From: Petrolisthes cinctipes
Taxonomy: Eukaryota > Arthropoda > Malacostraca > Decapoda > Porcellanidae
Direction: 5' to 3'
DNA: 64,000 bases
Assembly: GCA_033782935.1 (NCBI GenBank)
Contig: JAWQEG010000286.1
Coordinates: forward strand, 5,283,501-5,347,500
A program made the position numbers and the translations under genes. The notes beneath the pieces were generated by a model that worked only from the letters and a program-made list of their open reading frames with translations, made no database searches and had not been told where the DNA came from. Below, in pieces: positions 14,739 to 24,227 of the stretch; the stretch's first letter is position 1; the number at the start of each line of letters is the position of its first letter.

Positions 14739-15442
14739 CATGCCTACTCCTTGCTAGAATGTTTTCAAGATACAGACCCAAAACATGCTAAAAATCGATA
14801 TTTTAGGTGCCCACAGTCGATATGTGAATGCATCGTCTGTACCTGTTTATATCTCAAATTCAGACTCAAAACACCCTAAAATTCGATATTTTTGGGTCCC
14901 CGAAGCGATCTGTACATGCCTACTCAGTGCTAGAATGTTTTCAAAATATAGGCCCAAAACATGCTAAAAATAGATATTTTAGGTGCCCACAGTCGATATG
15001 TGCATGCATCTTCTGTACCCGTTTATATCTCAAATTCAGACTCAAAACACCCGAAAATTCGATATTTTTGGGTCCCAGAAGCGATCTGTACAAGCCTACA
15101 AAGTGCTATAATGTTTTCAAAATATAGGCTCAAACCAGGCTAAAAATCGATATTTTAGGTGCCCACAGTCGATATGTGCATGCATCTTCTGTACCAGTTT
15201 ATATCCCAAATTCAGGCTCAAAACACCCGAAAATTCAATATTTTTGGGTCCCAGAAGCGATCGGTATATGCCTACTCAGTGCCAGAATATTTTCAAAATA
15301 TAGGCCCAAAACATGCTAAAAATCGATGTTTTGGGTGCCCAAAGTCGATATGTGCATGCATCTTCTGTACCCGTTTATATCTCAAATTCAGGCTCAAAAC
15401 ACCCGAAAACTCGATATTTTAGTGTCCCATAAGCGATCTGTA
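14739..15442. repeat. Tandem 704-bp four-monomer block, copy 2
   Basis: Near-exact direct repeat of 14035-14738. Differences are limited to a few sites such as GGCTCAAACCAGGC near 15127, where copy 1 has GGCCCAAAACATGC. Confidence 0.8.
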
Positions 15443-18400
15443 CATGCTTACTCAGTGATAGAATGTTTTCAAAATATAGGCTCAAAACATGGTGAAAATC
15501 GATATTTTAGGTGCCCAAAGTCAATATGTGTATGCATCTTCTGTACCCGTTTATATCCCAAATTCATGCTCAAAACACCCGAAAATTCGATATTTTTGGG
15601 TCCCAGAAGCGATCTGTACATGCCGACTCAGTGCTAGAATATAAAAAAAAAATCGGCCCAAATCATGTAAAAATCGATATTTTAGGTGCCCAAAGTCGAT
15701 ATGTGCATGCATCTTTTGTACCCGTTTATATCTCAAATTCAGGCTCAAAACACCCGAAAATTCGATATTTTAGGGTCCCAGAAGAGATCTGTACATGCCT
15801 ACTGCGTGTTAGAGTATTTTCAAAATACAAGCCCAAAACATGCTGAAAATCGATATTTTAGGTGCCCAAAGTCAATATGTGTATGCATCTTTAGTACCCG
15901 CTTATATCCCAAATTCAGCCTCAAAACACCCGAAAATTCAATATTTTTGGGTTCCAGAAGCGATCTGTACATGCCTACTCAGTGCTAGAATGTTTTCAAA
16001 ATATTGGCTCAAATCATGCTGAAAATCGATATTTTAGGGGTCCAAAGTCGATATGTGCATGCATCTTCTGTTCCCGTTTATATCTCAAATTCATGCTCAA
16101 AACACCCGAAAACTCGATATTTTTGGGTCCCAGAAGCGATCTGTACATGCCTACTCCGTGTTAGAGTATTTTCAAAATACAGGGCCAAAACATGCTGCAA
16201 TCGATATTTTAGGTGCCCAATGTCAATATGTGCATGCATCTTCTGTACCCGTTTATATCTCAAATTCAGGCTCAAAACACCGGAAAATTCGAAATTTTTG
16301 GGTCCCAGAAGCGATCTGTACATTCCTACTCCGTGTTAGAGTATTTTCAAAATACAGGCCAAACCATGATGAAAATCGATATTTTAGGTGCTCAAAGACA
16401 ATATGTGTATGCATCTTCTGTACCCGTATATTTCCCAAATTCAGGCTCAAAACACCCGAAAATTCGATATTTTTGGGTCTCAGAAGCGATCTGTACATGC
16501 CTACTCCTTGCTAGAATGTTTTCAAGATACAGACCCAAAACATGCTCAAAATCGATATTTTAGGTGCCCAAAGACAATTTAGGTATGCATGTTCTGTACC
16601 CGTTTATATCCCAAATTCAGGCTCAAAACACCCGAAAATTCAATATTTTTGGGTCCCAGAAGCGATCTGTACATGCCTACTCAGTGCTAGAATGTTTTCA
16701 AAATATAGGCCCAAAACATCCTAAAAATCGATATTTTAGGTGCCCACAGTCGATATGTGCATGCATCTTCTGTACCCGTTTATATCTCAAATTCAGACTC
16801 AAAACACCCTAAAATTCGATATTTTTGGGTCCCAGAAGCGATCTGTACATGCCTACTCAGTGCTAGAATGTTTTCAAAATATAGGCCCAAAACATGCTAA
16901 AAATCGATATTTTAGGTGCCCACAGTCGATATGTGCATGCATCCTCTGTACCCGTTTATATCTCAAATTCTGACTCAAAACACCCGAAAATTCGATATTT
17001 TTGGGTCCCAGAAGCGATCTGTACATGCCTACTCCGTGTTAGAGTATTTTCAAAATACAGGCCCAAAACATGCTGAAAATCGATATTTTAGGTGCCCAAA
17101 GTCAATATGTGCATGCATCTTCTGTACCCGTTTATATCTCAAATTCAGGCTCAAGACACCGGAAAATTCGATATTTTTGGGTCCCACAAGCGATCTGTAC
17201 ATTCCTACTCCGTGTTAGAGTATTTTCAAAATACAGGCCAAACCATGATGAAAATCGATATTTTAGGTGCCCAAAGACAATATGTGTATGCATCTTCTGT
17301 ACCCGTATATTTCCCAAATTCAGGCTCAAAACACCCGAAAATTCGATATTTTTGGGTCCCAGAAGCGATCTGTACAAGCCTACTTAGTGCTAGAATGTTT
17401 TCAAAATATAGGCCCAAAACATGCTAAAAATCGATATTTTAGGAGCCCACAGTCGATATGTGCATGCATCTTCTGTACCCGTTTATATCCCAAATTCAGG
17501 CTCAAAACACCCGAAAATTCAATATTTTTGGGTCCCAGAAGCGATCGGTATATGCCTACTCAGTGCCACAATATTTTCAAAATATATAGGCCCAAAACAT
17601 GCTAAAATCGATGTTTTGGGTGCGCAGAGTCGATATGTGAATGCATCTTCTGTACCCGTTTATATCTCAAATTCAGGCTGAAAACACCCGAAAACTCGAT
17701 ATTTTAGTGTCTTATAAGCGATCTGTACATGCTTACTCAGTGATAGAATGTTTTCAAAATATAGGCTCAAAACATGCTGAAAATCGATATTTTAGGTGCC
17801 CAAAGTCAATATATGCATGCATCTACTGTACCCGTTTATATCTCAAATTCAGGCTCAAAACACCCGAAAATTCGATATTTTAGGGTCCCAGAAGAGATCT
17901 GTACATGCCTACTGCGTGTTAGAGTATTTTCAAAATACAGGCCCAAAACATGCTGAAAATCGATATTTTAGGTGCCCAAAGTCAATATGTGTATGCATCT
18001 TCTGTACCCGTATATTTCCCAAATTCATGCTCAAAACACCCGAAAATTCGATATTTTTGGGTCCCAGAAGCTATCTGTACATGCCTACTCCTTGCTAGAA
18101 TGTTTTCAAGATACAGACCCAAAACATGCTCAAAATCGATATTTTAGGTGAACAATGTCAATATGTGTATGTATGTTCTGTACCCGTTTACGTCCCTAAT
18201 TCAGGCACAAAACACCCGAAAATTCGATATTTTTGTGTCCGAGAAGCGATCTGTACATGCCGACTCAGTGCTAGAATATTTAAAACAAAATAGGCCCAAA
18301 ACATTTAAAAATCGATATTTTAGGTGTCCAAAGTCGATATGTGCATGCATCTTTTGTACCCGTTTATATCTCAAATTCATGCTCAAAACACCCGAAAATT

Positions 18401-18472
18401 CGATATTTTTGGGTCCCAGAAGCGATTTGTACATGCCTACTGCGTGTTAGAGTATTTTCAAAATACAGGCCC

Positions 18473-19301
18473 AAAACATGCTGAAAATCGATATTTTAGG
18501 TGCCCTAAGTCAATATGTGTATGTATCTTCTGTACCCGTTTATATCCCAAATTAATGCTCAAAACAGCCGAAAATTCGATATTTTTGGTTCCCAGAAGCG
18601 ATCTGTACATGCCGACTCTGCTAGAAGATTTAAAAAAAAAATAGGCCCAAAACATGTAAAAATCGATATTTTAGGTGCCCAAAGTCGATTTGTGCATGCA
18701 TCTTTTGTACCCGTTTATATCTCAAATTCAGGCTCAAAACACCCGAAAATTCGATATTTGAGGGTCCCAGAAGAGATCTGTACATCCCTACTGCGTGTTA
18801 GAGTATTTTCAAAATACAGGCCCAAAACAAGCTGAAAATCGATATTTTAGGTGCCCAAAGTCAATATGTGTATGCATCTTCTGTACCCGTTTATATCCCA
18901 AATTCAGACTCAAAACACCAGAAAATTCGATTTTTTTGGGTCCCTGAAGCGGTCTGTATATGCCTACTCAGTGCCAGAATATTTAAAGAAAAATAGGCCC
19001 AAAACATGCTAAAAATCGATATTTAAGTTGTCCAAAGTCAATATGCGCATGCACATTCTGTACCCGTTTATATCTCAAATTCATGCTCAAAACACCCGAA
19101 AATTCGATATTTTTGGGTCCCAGAAGCGATCTGTTCATGCCGACTCAGTGCTAGAATATTTAAAACAAAATAGACCCAAAACATGTAAAAATCGATATTT
19201 TAGGTGCCCAAAGTCAATATGTGTATGCATCTTCTGTACCCGTTTATATTCCAAATTCAGGTTCAAAACACCCGAAAATTCGATATTTTTGGGTCCCAGA
19301 A
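18473..19301. repeat. Segmental satellite duplication B, copy 2
   Basis: Second copy of 10563-11391, with a handful of substitutions (for example CTCAAATTCAGG against CTCAATTTCAGG). Similarity ends where this copy reads AGAAGAGCTCTG and copy 1 reads AGAAGCGATCTG. Confidence 0.8.
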
Positions 19302-20389
19302 GAGCTCTGTACATGCCTACTGCGTGTAAGAGTATTTTCAAAATACAGGCCCAAAACATGCTGAAAATCGATATTTTAGGTGCCCAAAGTCAATACGTGT
19401 ATGCATCTTCTGTACCCGCTTATATCCCAAATTCAGGCTCAAAACACCCGAAAATTCAATATTTTTGGGTCCCATAAGCGATATGTTCATGCCGACTCAG
19501 TGTTAGAATATTTAAAACAAAATAGGCCTAAAACATGTAAAAATCGATATTTTAGGTGCCCAAAGTCAATATGTGTATGCATCTTCTGTACCCGTTTATA
19601 TCCCAAATTCAGGCTCAAAACAACCGTAAATTCAATATTTTTAGGTCCCAGAAGCGATCTGTACATGCCTACTCAGTGCTAGAATGTTTTCAAAATATTG
19701 ACTCAAAACATGCTGAAAATCGATATTTTAGGGGTCCAAAGTCGATATGTGCATGCATTTTCTGTACCCATTTTTATCTCAAATTCATGCTCAAAACACA
19801 CGAAAACTCGATATTTTTGGGTCCCAGAAGCGATCTGTACATGCCTACTCCGTGGTAGAGTATTTTCAAAATACAGGGCCAAAACATGCTGAAATCGATA
19901 TTTTAGGTGCCCAAAGTCAAAATGTTTATGCATCTTCTGTTTCCCTTTATATCCCAAATTCAGGCTAAAAAAACCCGAAAGTTCGATATTTTTGGGTCCC
20001 AGAAGCGATCGGTACATGCCTTCTCAGTGCTAAAATATTTAAAAAAAAATAGGCCCAAAACATGCTAAAAATCGATATTTTAGTTGTCCAAAGTCAATAT
20101 GCGCATGCACATTCTGTACCCGTTTTTATCTGAAATTCATGCTCAAAACACCCGAAAATTCGATATTTTTGGGTCCCAGAAGCGATTTGTACATGCCTAC
20201 TGCGTGTTAGAGTATTTTCAAGATATACAGGCCCAAAACATGCTGAAAATCGATATTTTAGATGCCCAAAGTCAATATGTGTATGTATCTTCTTTACCCG
20301 TTTATATCCCAAATTCAGACTTAAAACAGCCGAAAATTCGATATTTTTGGTTCCCTGAAGCGATCTGTACATGCCTGCTCAGTGCTAGA

Positions 20390-20416
20390 ATATTTATTAT
20401 TATTATTATTATTATA
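20390..20416 (-). repeat. LINE 3' (TAA)n tail at the insertion junction
   Basis: ATATTTA followed by about seven TTA units on the plus strand, which is a (TAA)n 3' tail on the element strand. ATATTTA recurs at 24228-24234 on the other side, as expected of a short target duplication, although AT-rich microhomology could give the same picture. Confidence 0.75.
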
Positions 20417-20618
20417 GAAGCTGTCATAGCCTCCTAACAGGGTGCAGACACATCAATAGATGGATCCACACAAAATACCAGGGGAGTACTGAAGAGAGAC
20501 TACAACAACTAAGAAAAAAGGAAAGGGGCTACTGAGTATAGAGAGCCCAAAAGAGAAAACTAGTTGTCAATGAAAGCTTATACAAAAGAAAAGATATGAT
20601 TTTTAAAAAATAGACAAA

Positions 20619-23546
20619 CTACTGTTGCAATAAGACATTAACTTTAGATTTAAAACCAGTAATATCAGTTGACTGTACAACCTCGTTAGGCAGATGATTC
20701 CATAAGGTAATCATAGAAGGAATAAAACAACGAGAAAATTGAGATGTAGAAGCATTAATTAGAGTCATGGCAAAGTCATTAAGACTCCTTGTAAACCTTG
20801 TTATGCGAGTCGGAATAAAACGTTCAGGTAAAACACTATGCAGGGGATGCCGAGTATTGTTAAAAATTTTGAATACAAGACTAAGGGCACCAACCTGACG
20901 CCGATGATGGAGATCAAGAGATACAGCAGGTAGAACAAATTTTATAGAAGTAAGAGCTCTGTCAAGCAACTTTAGATGACAGTCAGCAGCAGAGTTCCAA
21001 ACAGAAGAGCAATATTCAAAGTGAGGCAAAATAAAAGCATAAAAAGATTTTAAGACTATGGTTTCACACGCAAATTTTTTAAAACACTTGCGGAGTAAAC
21101 CAATCTTTTGTGCAGTAGTAGAAGATAAGGAACGAATATGCCTTTCAAAGGTCAACTTGGGATCAAGAGTCACTCCCAACAAATGCAAACCTGTCACATC
21201 CTCAATTTGTTCACCAGAAATATGCAAACAAGGATGAGGAGGAACCAAAGTGCGTGATCTGCTAATAATCATGGAGTGAGTTTTCTTGGCATTAAGCTTC
21301 ATACCCCAAAGTTCACACCAAGAAGTAATCTTAGCCAAGTCCCTACTTAGGGATGCTGCAACTTCAATTCTACTCCCTGGTGATGGAATGGGTGAATATA
21401 AAGTTGTGTCATCAGCATAAGAAATAAGCTTATTTTCGAGCTCAAAGCCCAAGTCAGCAGTAAAGAGAATAAAAAACAGAGGCCCAAGTACACTGCCCTG
21501 TGGAACACCCGAAACAACAGGTACAGGGACAGAAGTGCACCCATCAATGACAACACATTGTGACCTGTTCATCAGAAATTCTTTAAAAATTGATAAGAGA
21601 CTACCACCAATACCAATAAGTTGCAGCTTATGTAAAAGTGCTTTATGATTAACCCGATCAAAAGCAGAGCTAAAATCAATAGCCACAACACGAGATTCAT
21701 ATCCCTTGTCCAACGAAGATTGAAGTGCGTGAGACAAGGTCAAAAGTGCATCGCAGGTACCCAAACCTTTGCGAAAACCAAATTGTGAAATGGGTATTAA
21801 ATCATTATTATTACAATAAGAGTTAAGACGCCTCGCTAAAAGCCTCTCAAAGATCTTAGAAAGAATAGGTGTAATGGAAATGGGACGATACTCGGATGGA
21901 TTTGATGACGCAGTGGCTCCCTTTGGAATTGGGGTAATTCTGGCTTTACGCCAGCAAAGAGGAAAACTACCAGATTTCAAGAGCAACCTAAATATCACAG
22001 CCAATTTAGGTGCTAAAACAACAGCAATCTTCTTAAGGAAGAGAGGGAAAAATCCATCAGGGTCAGTCCCACCATAAGTGTCAAGATCCAATAGATATTG
22101 TTTCAATTCAGCTGATTTAAAAGCCATTGACTTTAGACCAGGACTAGGGTAACATGTTGAAGGTAATTGCAATTCCTGATCACTCTGCTTACCAATGAAT
22201 ATATTTGAAAGCATATTAGCCTTAATCAATGGGTCAAAAGAAACAGAACCATCAGAATCACGAAGTGGAGGCATGGAGGAATCAATACCAAATAATGAGG
22301 CCTTAAGTGAAGCCCACCATTTATGTGGCTGAGTAGCACCTGCAAGAACCTCCTGTAAATGGGAATTGTAATCCCTCTCAGCATTACTATAAACTCTCTG
22401 CGCAACTGACCTAAGATGTATATAGTCATCCCAAAGCAACTGGTTTCGACCACGTCTCCAGCGATGGTATGCAGCCTGCTTGTTATTAAAAGCACGTTTG
22501 CAGTCATCATCAAACCAAGCTTTATCTTTTATACGGGATTTGATTAATTTTGATGGGACTCTTCTGTTAAGAATTTCCAAGAGAGAGTTATTGAGTGATG
22601 AAACTGGGTCATCAGATCTTAGTATGTGGTTCCACTGGATATTAGTAACATCATCACATACATTATCCCAGTTAACCCGAGATTTAAGATAGACTTTACG
22701 AGTGATAGTGATATCAGGCACAGTAAATTCAAGATTGATTTTACAGGATATGGAATTATGGTCAGAAGTACCCACAGGTGCAAGAACTATAGTCTCCACA
22801 ACACCAGGAACATCTGTCAAAACGAGATCCAGACAGTTTCCAGAAATATGTGTAGGTCCAGTAATCAACTGTTCACACCCAGATAAATTAGTAAAATCCA
22901 GGGCAGCATGACCGTGTCTATTTGTTGGAGAAACAGAGTTCAGCCACTCTTGATGATGTGCATTTACATCTCCAACAAAGATGAAAGAGGACTTGACATC
23001 AACAGACTGAATTAATGCCATGGCATTTAAGAGACAGTCATATAGGTTGTCATTGGCGTCAGGATTTCTGTATAGGCTAAAAATGTAGTGGTTATGATAT
23101 TTACTGGAAACTTTAACTAACTGGATCTCATGGCAACCGCAAATAAATTTTGTTAAAGGCTGGGCATTGGAGCCAGATCGGATGTACAAACTCATTCCAC
23201 GAACACGAGGAAAAGAGTCACGACGAATAAGAAGTGGTTTATTAAAGCCAGGCATAAGAAGTTCTGAAACGTGTCTATGGTTAGAGACAAGAGTTTCTGA
23301 ACAAAAAACAATGTCATAATCTACTGATGCCAAAGTTAGATCTTTAATGTTCTTATGAAGTCCGCGGATGTTAGAATACAAAATACGGCAGCTTCTCACA
23401 TGATGGGTAGGTCTACGTGGACCGGGATTTAATTCAATATCACCGGACAAAATAACAAGTAAAAACTTGAATAACTGAAAGAAGTAAAATGGGAAGATGA
23501 GAAGTAGAGAAATCGTGAAGCAAGTCCAAGTACAAGCAAAGGTCAT
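20619..23546 (-). CDS. LINE polyprotein: 2A leader, APE endonuclease, reverse transcriptase
   Basis: A 975-residue ORF without internal stops. Residues 10-33 are strongly hydrophobic, like a signal or membrane segment. Residues 36-43 read DIELNPGP, the 2A ribosome-skipping consensus (D-x-E-x-NPGP), which predicts separation between G42 and P43. An APE-type endonuclease follows at about 52-275, with N59, E84, GDVN at 192-195, D240 and SDH at 261-263. A reverse transcriptase lies at about 520-780: RPISI, FGFRKG, IDFSSAFD with D623, GVPQGSVLGPL and the catalytic YADD at 710-713. The C-terminus has WNHLP, as in CR1/Jockey-type LINEs. It would nick target DNA and copy its own RNA by target-primed reverse transcription. 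2A leaders are known from some non-LTR elements, where they can act as skipping signals or as signal peptides. The first Met is chosen because it places the hydrophobic leader and 2A at the extreme N-terminus. The copy lies antisense to the plotted satellite strand. Confidence 0.93.
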   Translation of the reverse strand: MTFACTWTCFTISLLLIFPFYFFQLFKFLLVILSGDIELNPGPRRPTHHVRSCRILYSNIRGLHKNIKDLTLASVDYDIVFCSETLVSNHRHVSELLMPGFNKPLLIRRDSFPRVRGMSLYIRSGSNAQPLTKFICGCHEIQLVKVSSKYHNHYIFSLYRNPDANDNLYDCLLNAMALIQSVDVKSSFIFVGDVNAHHQEWLNSVSPTNRHGHAALDFTNLSGCEQLITGPTHISGNCLDLVLTDVPGVVETIVLAPVGTSDHNSISCKINLEFTVPDITITRKVYLKSRVNWDNVCDDVTNIQWNHILRSDDPVSSLNNSLLEILNRRVPSKLIKSRIKDKAWFDDDCKRAFNNKQAAYHRWRRGRNQLLWDDYIHLRSVAQRVYSNAERDYNSHLQEVLAGATQPHKWWASLKASLFGIDSSMPPLRDSDGSVSFDPLIKANMLSNIFIGKQSDQELQLPSTCYPSPGLKSMAFKSAELKQYLLDLDTYGGTDPDGFFPLFLKKIAVVLAPKLAVIFRLLLKSGSFPLCWRKARITPIPKGATASSNPSEYRPISITPILSKIFERLLARRLNSYCNNNDLIPISQFGFRKGLGTCDALLTLSHALQSSLDKGYESRVVAIDFSSAFDRVNHKALLHKLQLIGIGGSLLSIFKEFLMNRSQCVVIDGCTSVPVPVVSGVPQGSVLGPLFFILFTADLGFELENKLISYADDTTLYSPIPSPGSRIEVAASLSRDLAKITSWCELWGMKLNAKKTHSMIISRSRTLVPPHPCLHISGEQIEDVTGLHLLGVTLDPKLTFERHIRSLSSTTAQKIGLLRKCFKKFACETIVLKSFYAFILPHFEYCSSVWNSAADCHLKLLDRALTSIKFVLPAVSLDLHHRRQVGALSLVFKIFNNTRHPLHSVLPERFIPTRITRFTRSLNDFAMTLINASTSQFSRCFIPSMITLWNHLPNEVVQSTDITGFKSKVNVLLQQ
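23418..23441 (-). other. 2A ribosome-skipping motif in the LINE ORF
   Basis: The eight codons for DIELNPGP (residues 36-43) are preceded by LLVILSG, so the full 2A context (hydrophobic run, G-D-I-E-L, NPGP) is present. Peptide release would fall between G42 and P43, leaving a ~42-residue leader and a ~933-residue enzyme. Motif presence is direct; skipping activity is inferred from the known motif. Confidence 0.9.
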
Positions 23547-24227
23547 ATAACCGGAAGAACCAAGTATAAGGAAACCTGAGTCAGCAAGCTAGTAAAATTA
23601 ACGTCATCCCTTTCAGACATTGGCCTAGAAGAGCTAGCTCAAACTCTCCAGGGGTGACGGGCAGGAGAAGAACCTACTGGCAAGGGACTGCCTTGCTTAG
23701 GCGGGCGTTACTTCTCAATAGGTCAAAAATGATCTTCCCACCTTCACTATCTGAGCATGGCGACCAGAATAACTGCCATAATCTGATCTTATAACCGGAT
23801 CAAAGATAGTAGCTGCGTGACTGCGGTTTGCACCAAGATGAGCAGCTTCACCTTTATAAGAGTAAGAATAAGAAAGAATAAATTGGAAAGTAAAGGTGAA
23901 ATTAGTTAGATTGTGCCATCTAATAGTAGGGAAATGGATGAGTTGCGGAAAATCAGGCACATGACTATGGCATCAACCCATGACTCCATTTCAGAGATGC
24001 CGTTGGCAGCATAAAGCTGCTCTTCCGCCTTAAGGGCTACCCTGAACCCTACTAAGAAGAACACTCATACGCCCAATAAGAGCATTGGCCGGTGGTGTAC
24101 TAATAGGATTTTGAGTGGCATTTCCTCCAACCCAAGGTTCCCAAACCCACCCAGGAAGACTCATCTGCTAAAAGAACCATTGGTCTTCCAGGGTTGCTGA
24201 GATATCCCGCCCAGCATGGTTAATTCG
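23547..24227 (-). other. 5' leader/UTR of the LINE
   Basis: A 681-bp stretch between the LINE start codon and the resumed satellite. It is more GC-rich than the satellite and has no substantial ORF; the longest minus-strand frame, 81 codons at 23715-23960, has no recognisable domain. It should hold the internal promoter of the element, but I identify no specific promoter motif. Confidence 0.6.

Larger units (their letters stand above)
1..20396. repeat. Satellite array, left block (~176-bp monomer)
   Basis: About 116 head-to-tail monomers of 175-176 bp, truncated by the window start. Each monomer carries, in order: a box AAAATCGATATTTTAGGTGC, a TATGTGYATGCATCTTCTG box, TGTACCCGTTTATAT, CAAATTCAGGCTCAAAACAC, a second box AAAATTCGATATTTTTGGGT, CCCAGAAGCGATCTGTACAT, and a variable A/T-rich linker ending in AGGCCCAAAACATGCT. 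The two TCGATATTTT boxes lie ~88 bp apart, so the monomer is an internal dimer. The unit length is in the nucleosomal range, as for many centromeric or heterochromatic satellites. Neighbouring monomers differ at a few to ~20 positions, and similarity is highest at HOR distance. The block ends at a non-LTR retrotransposon insertion and resumes after it. I see no sign that it codes for protein. Confidence 0.97.
20397..24227 (-). mobile_element. Full-length non-LTR retrotransposon (CR1/L2/Jockey-like), inserted in the satellite
   Basis: A 3.83-kb element, read on the minus strand. Its parts are a ~680-bp 5' leader (23547-24227), one uninterrupted 975-codon ORF (20619-23546), a ~200-bp 3' UTR and a (TAA)n tail, seen as TTA repeats at 20397-20416 on the plus strand. 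The satellite breaks off at GCTAGAATATTTA on the left and resumes at ATATTTAAAAAAAGTTAGGC on the right, so the heptamer ATATTTA is present on both sides as a probable target duplication. No separate ORF1 is seen. With the ORF open and both ends present, it is probably a young and possibly active copy. Clade is not certain: single ORF, 2A leader, a C-terminal WNHLP segment and the TAA tail fit the CR1/L2/Crack/Jockey assemblage. Confidence 0.92.

Noticed and set aside
1..20396. CRISPR-like regular spacing of conserved boxes
   Set aside because: The whole unit is repeated, with no unique spacers, and the context is eukaryotic.
23715..23960. 81-codon minus-strand ORF as a LINE ORF1
   Set aside because: Too short, no coiled coil or zinc knuckle, and single-ORF LINEs with 2A leaders are known.
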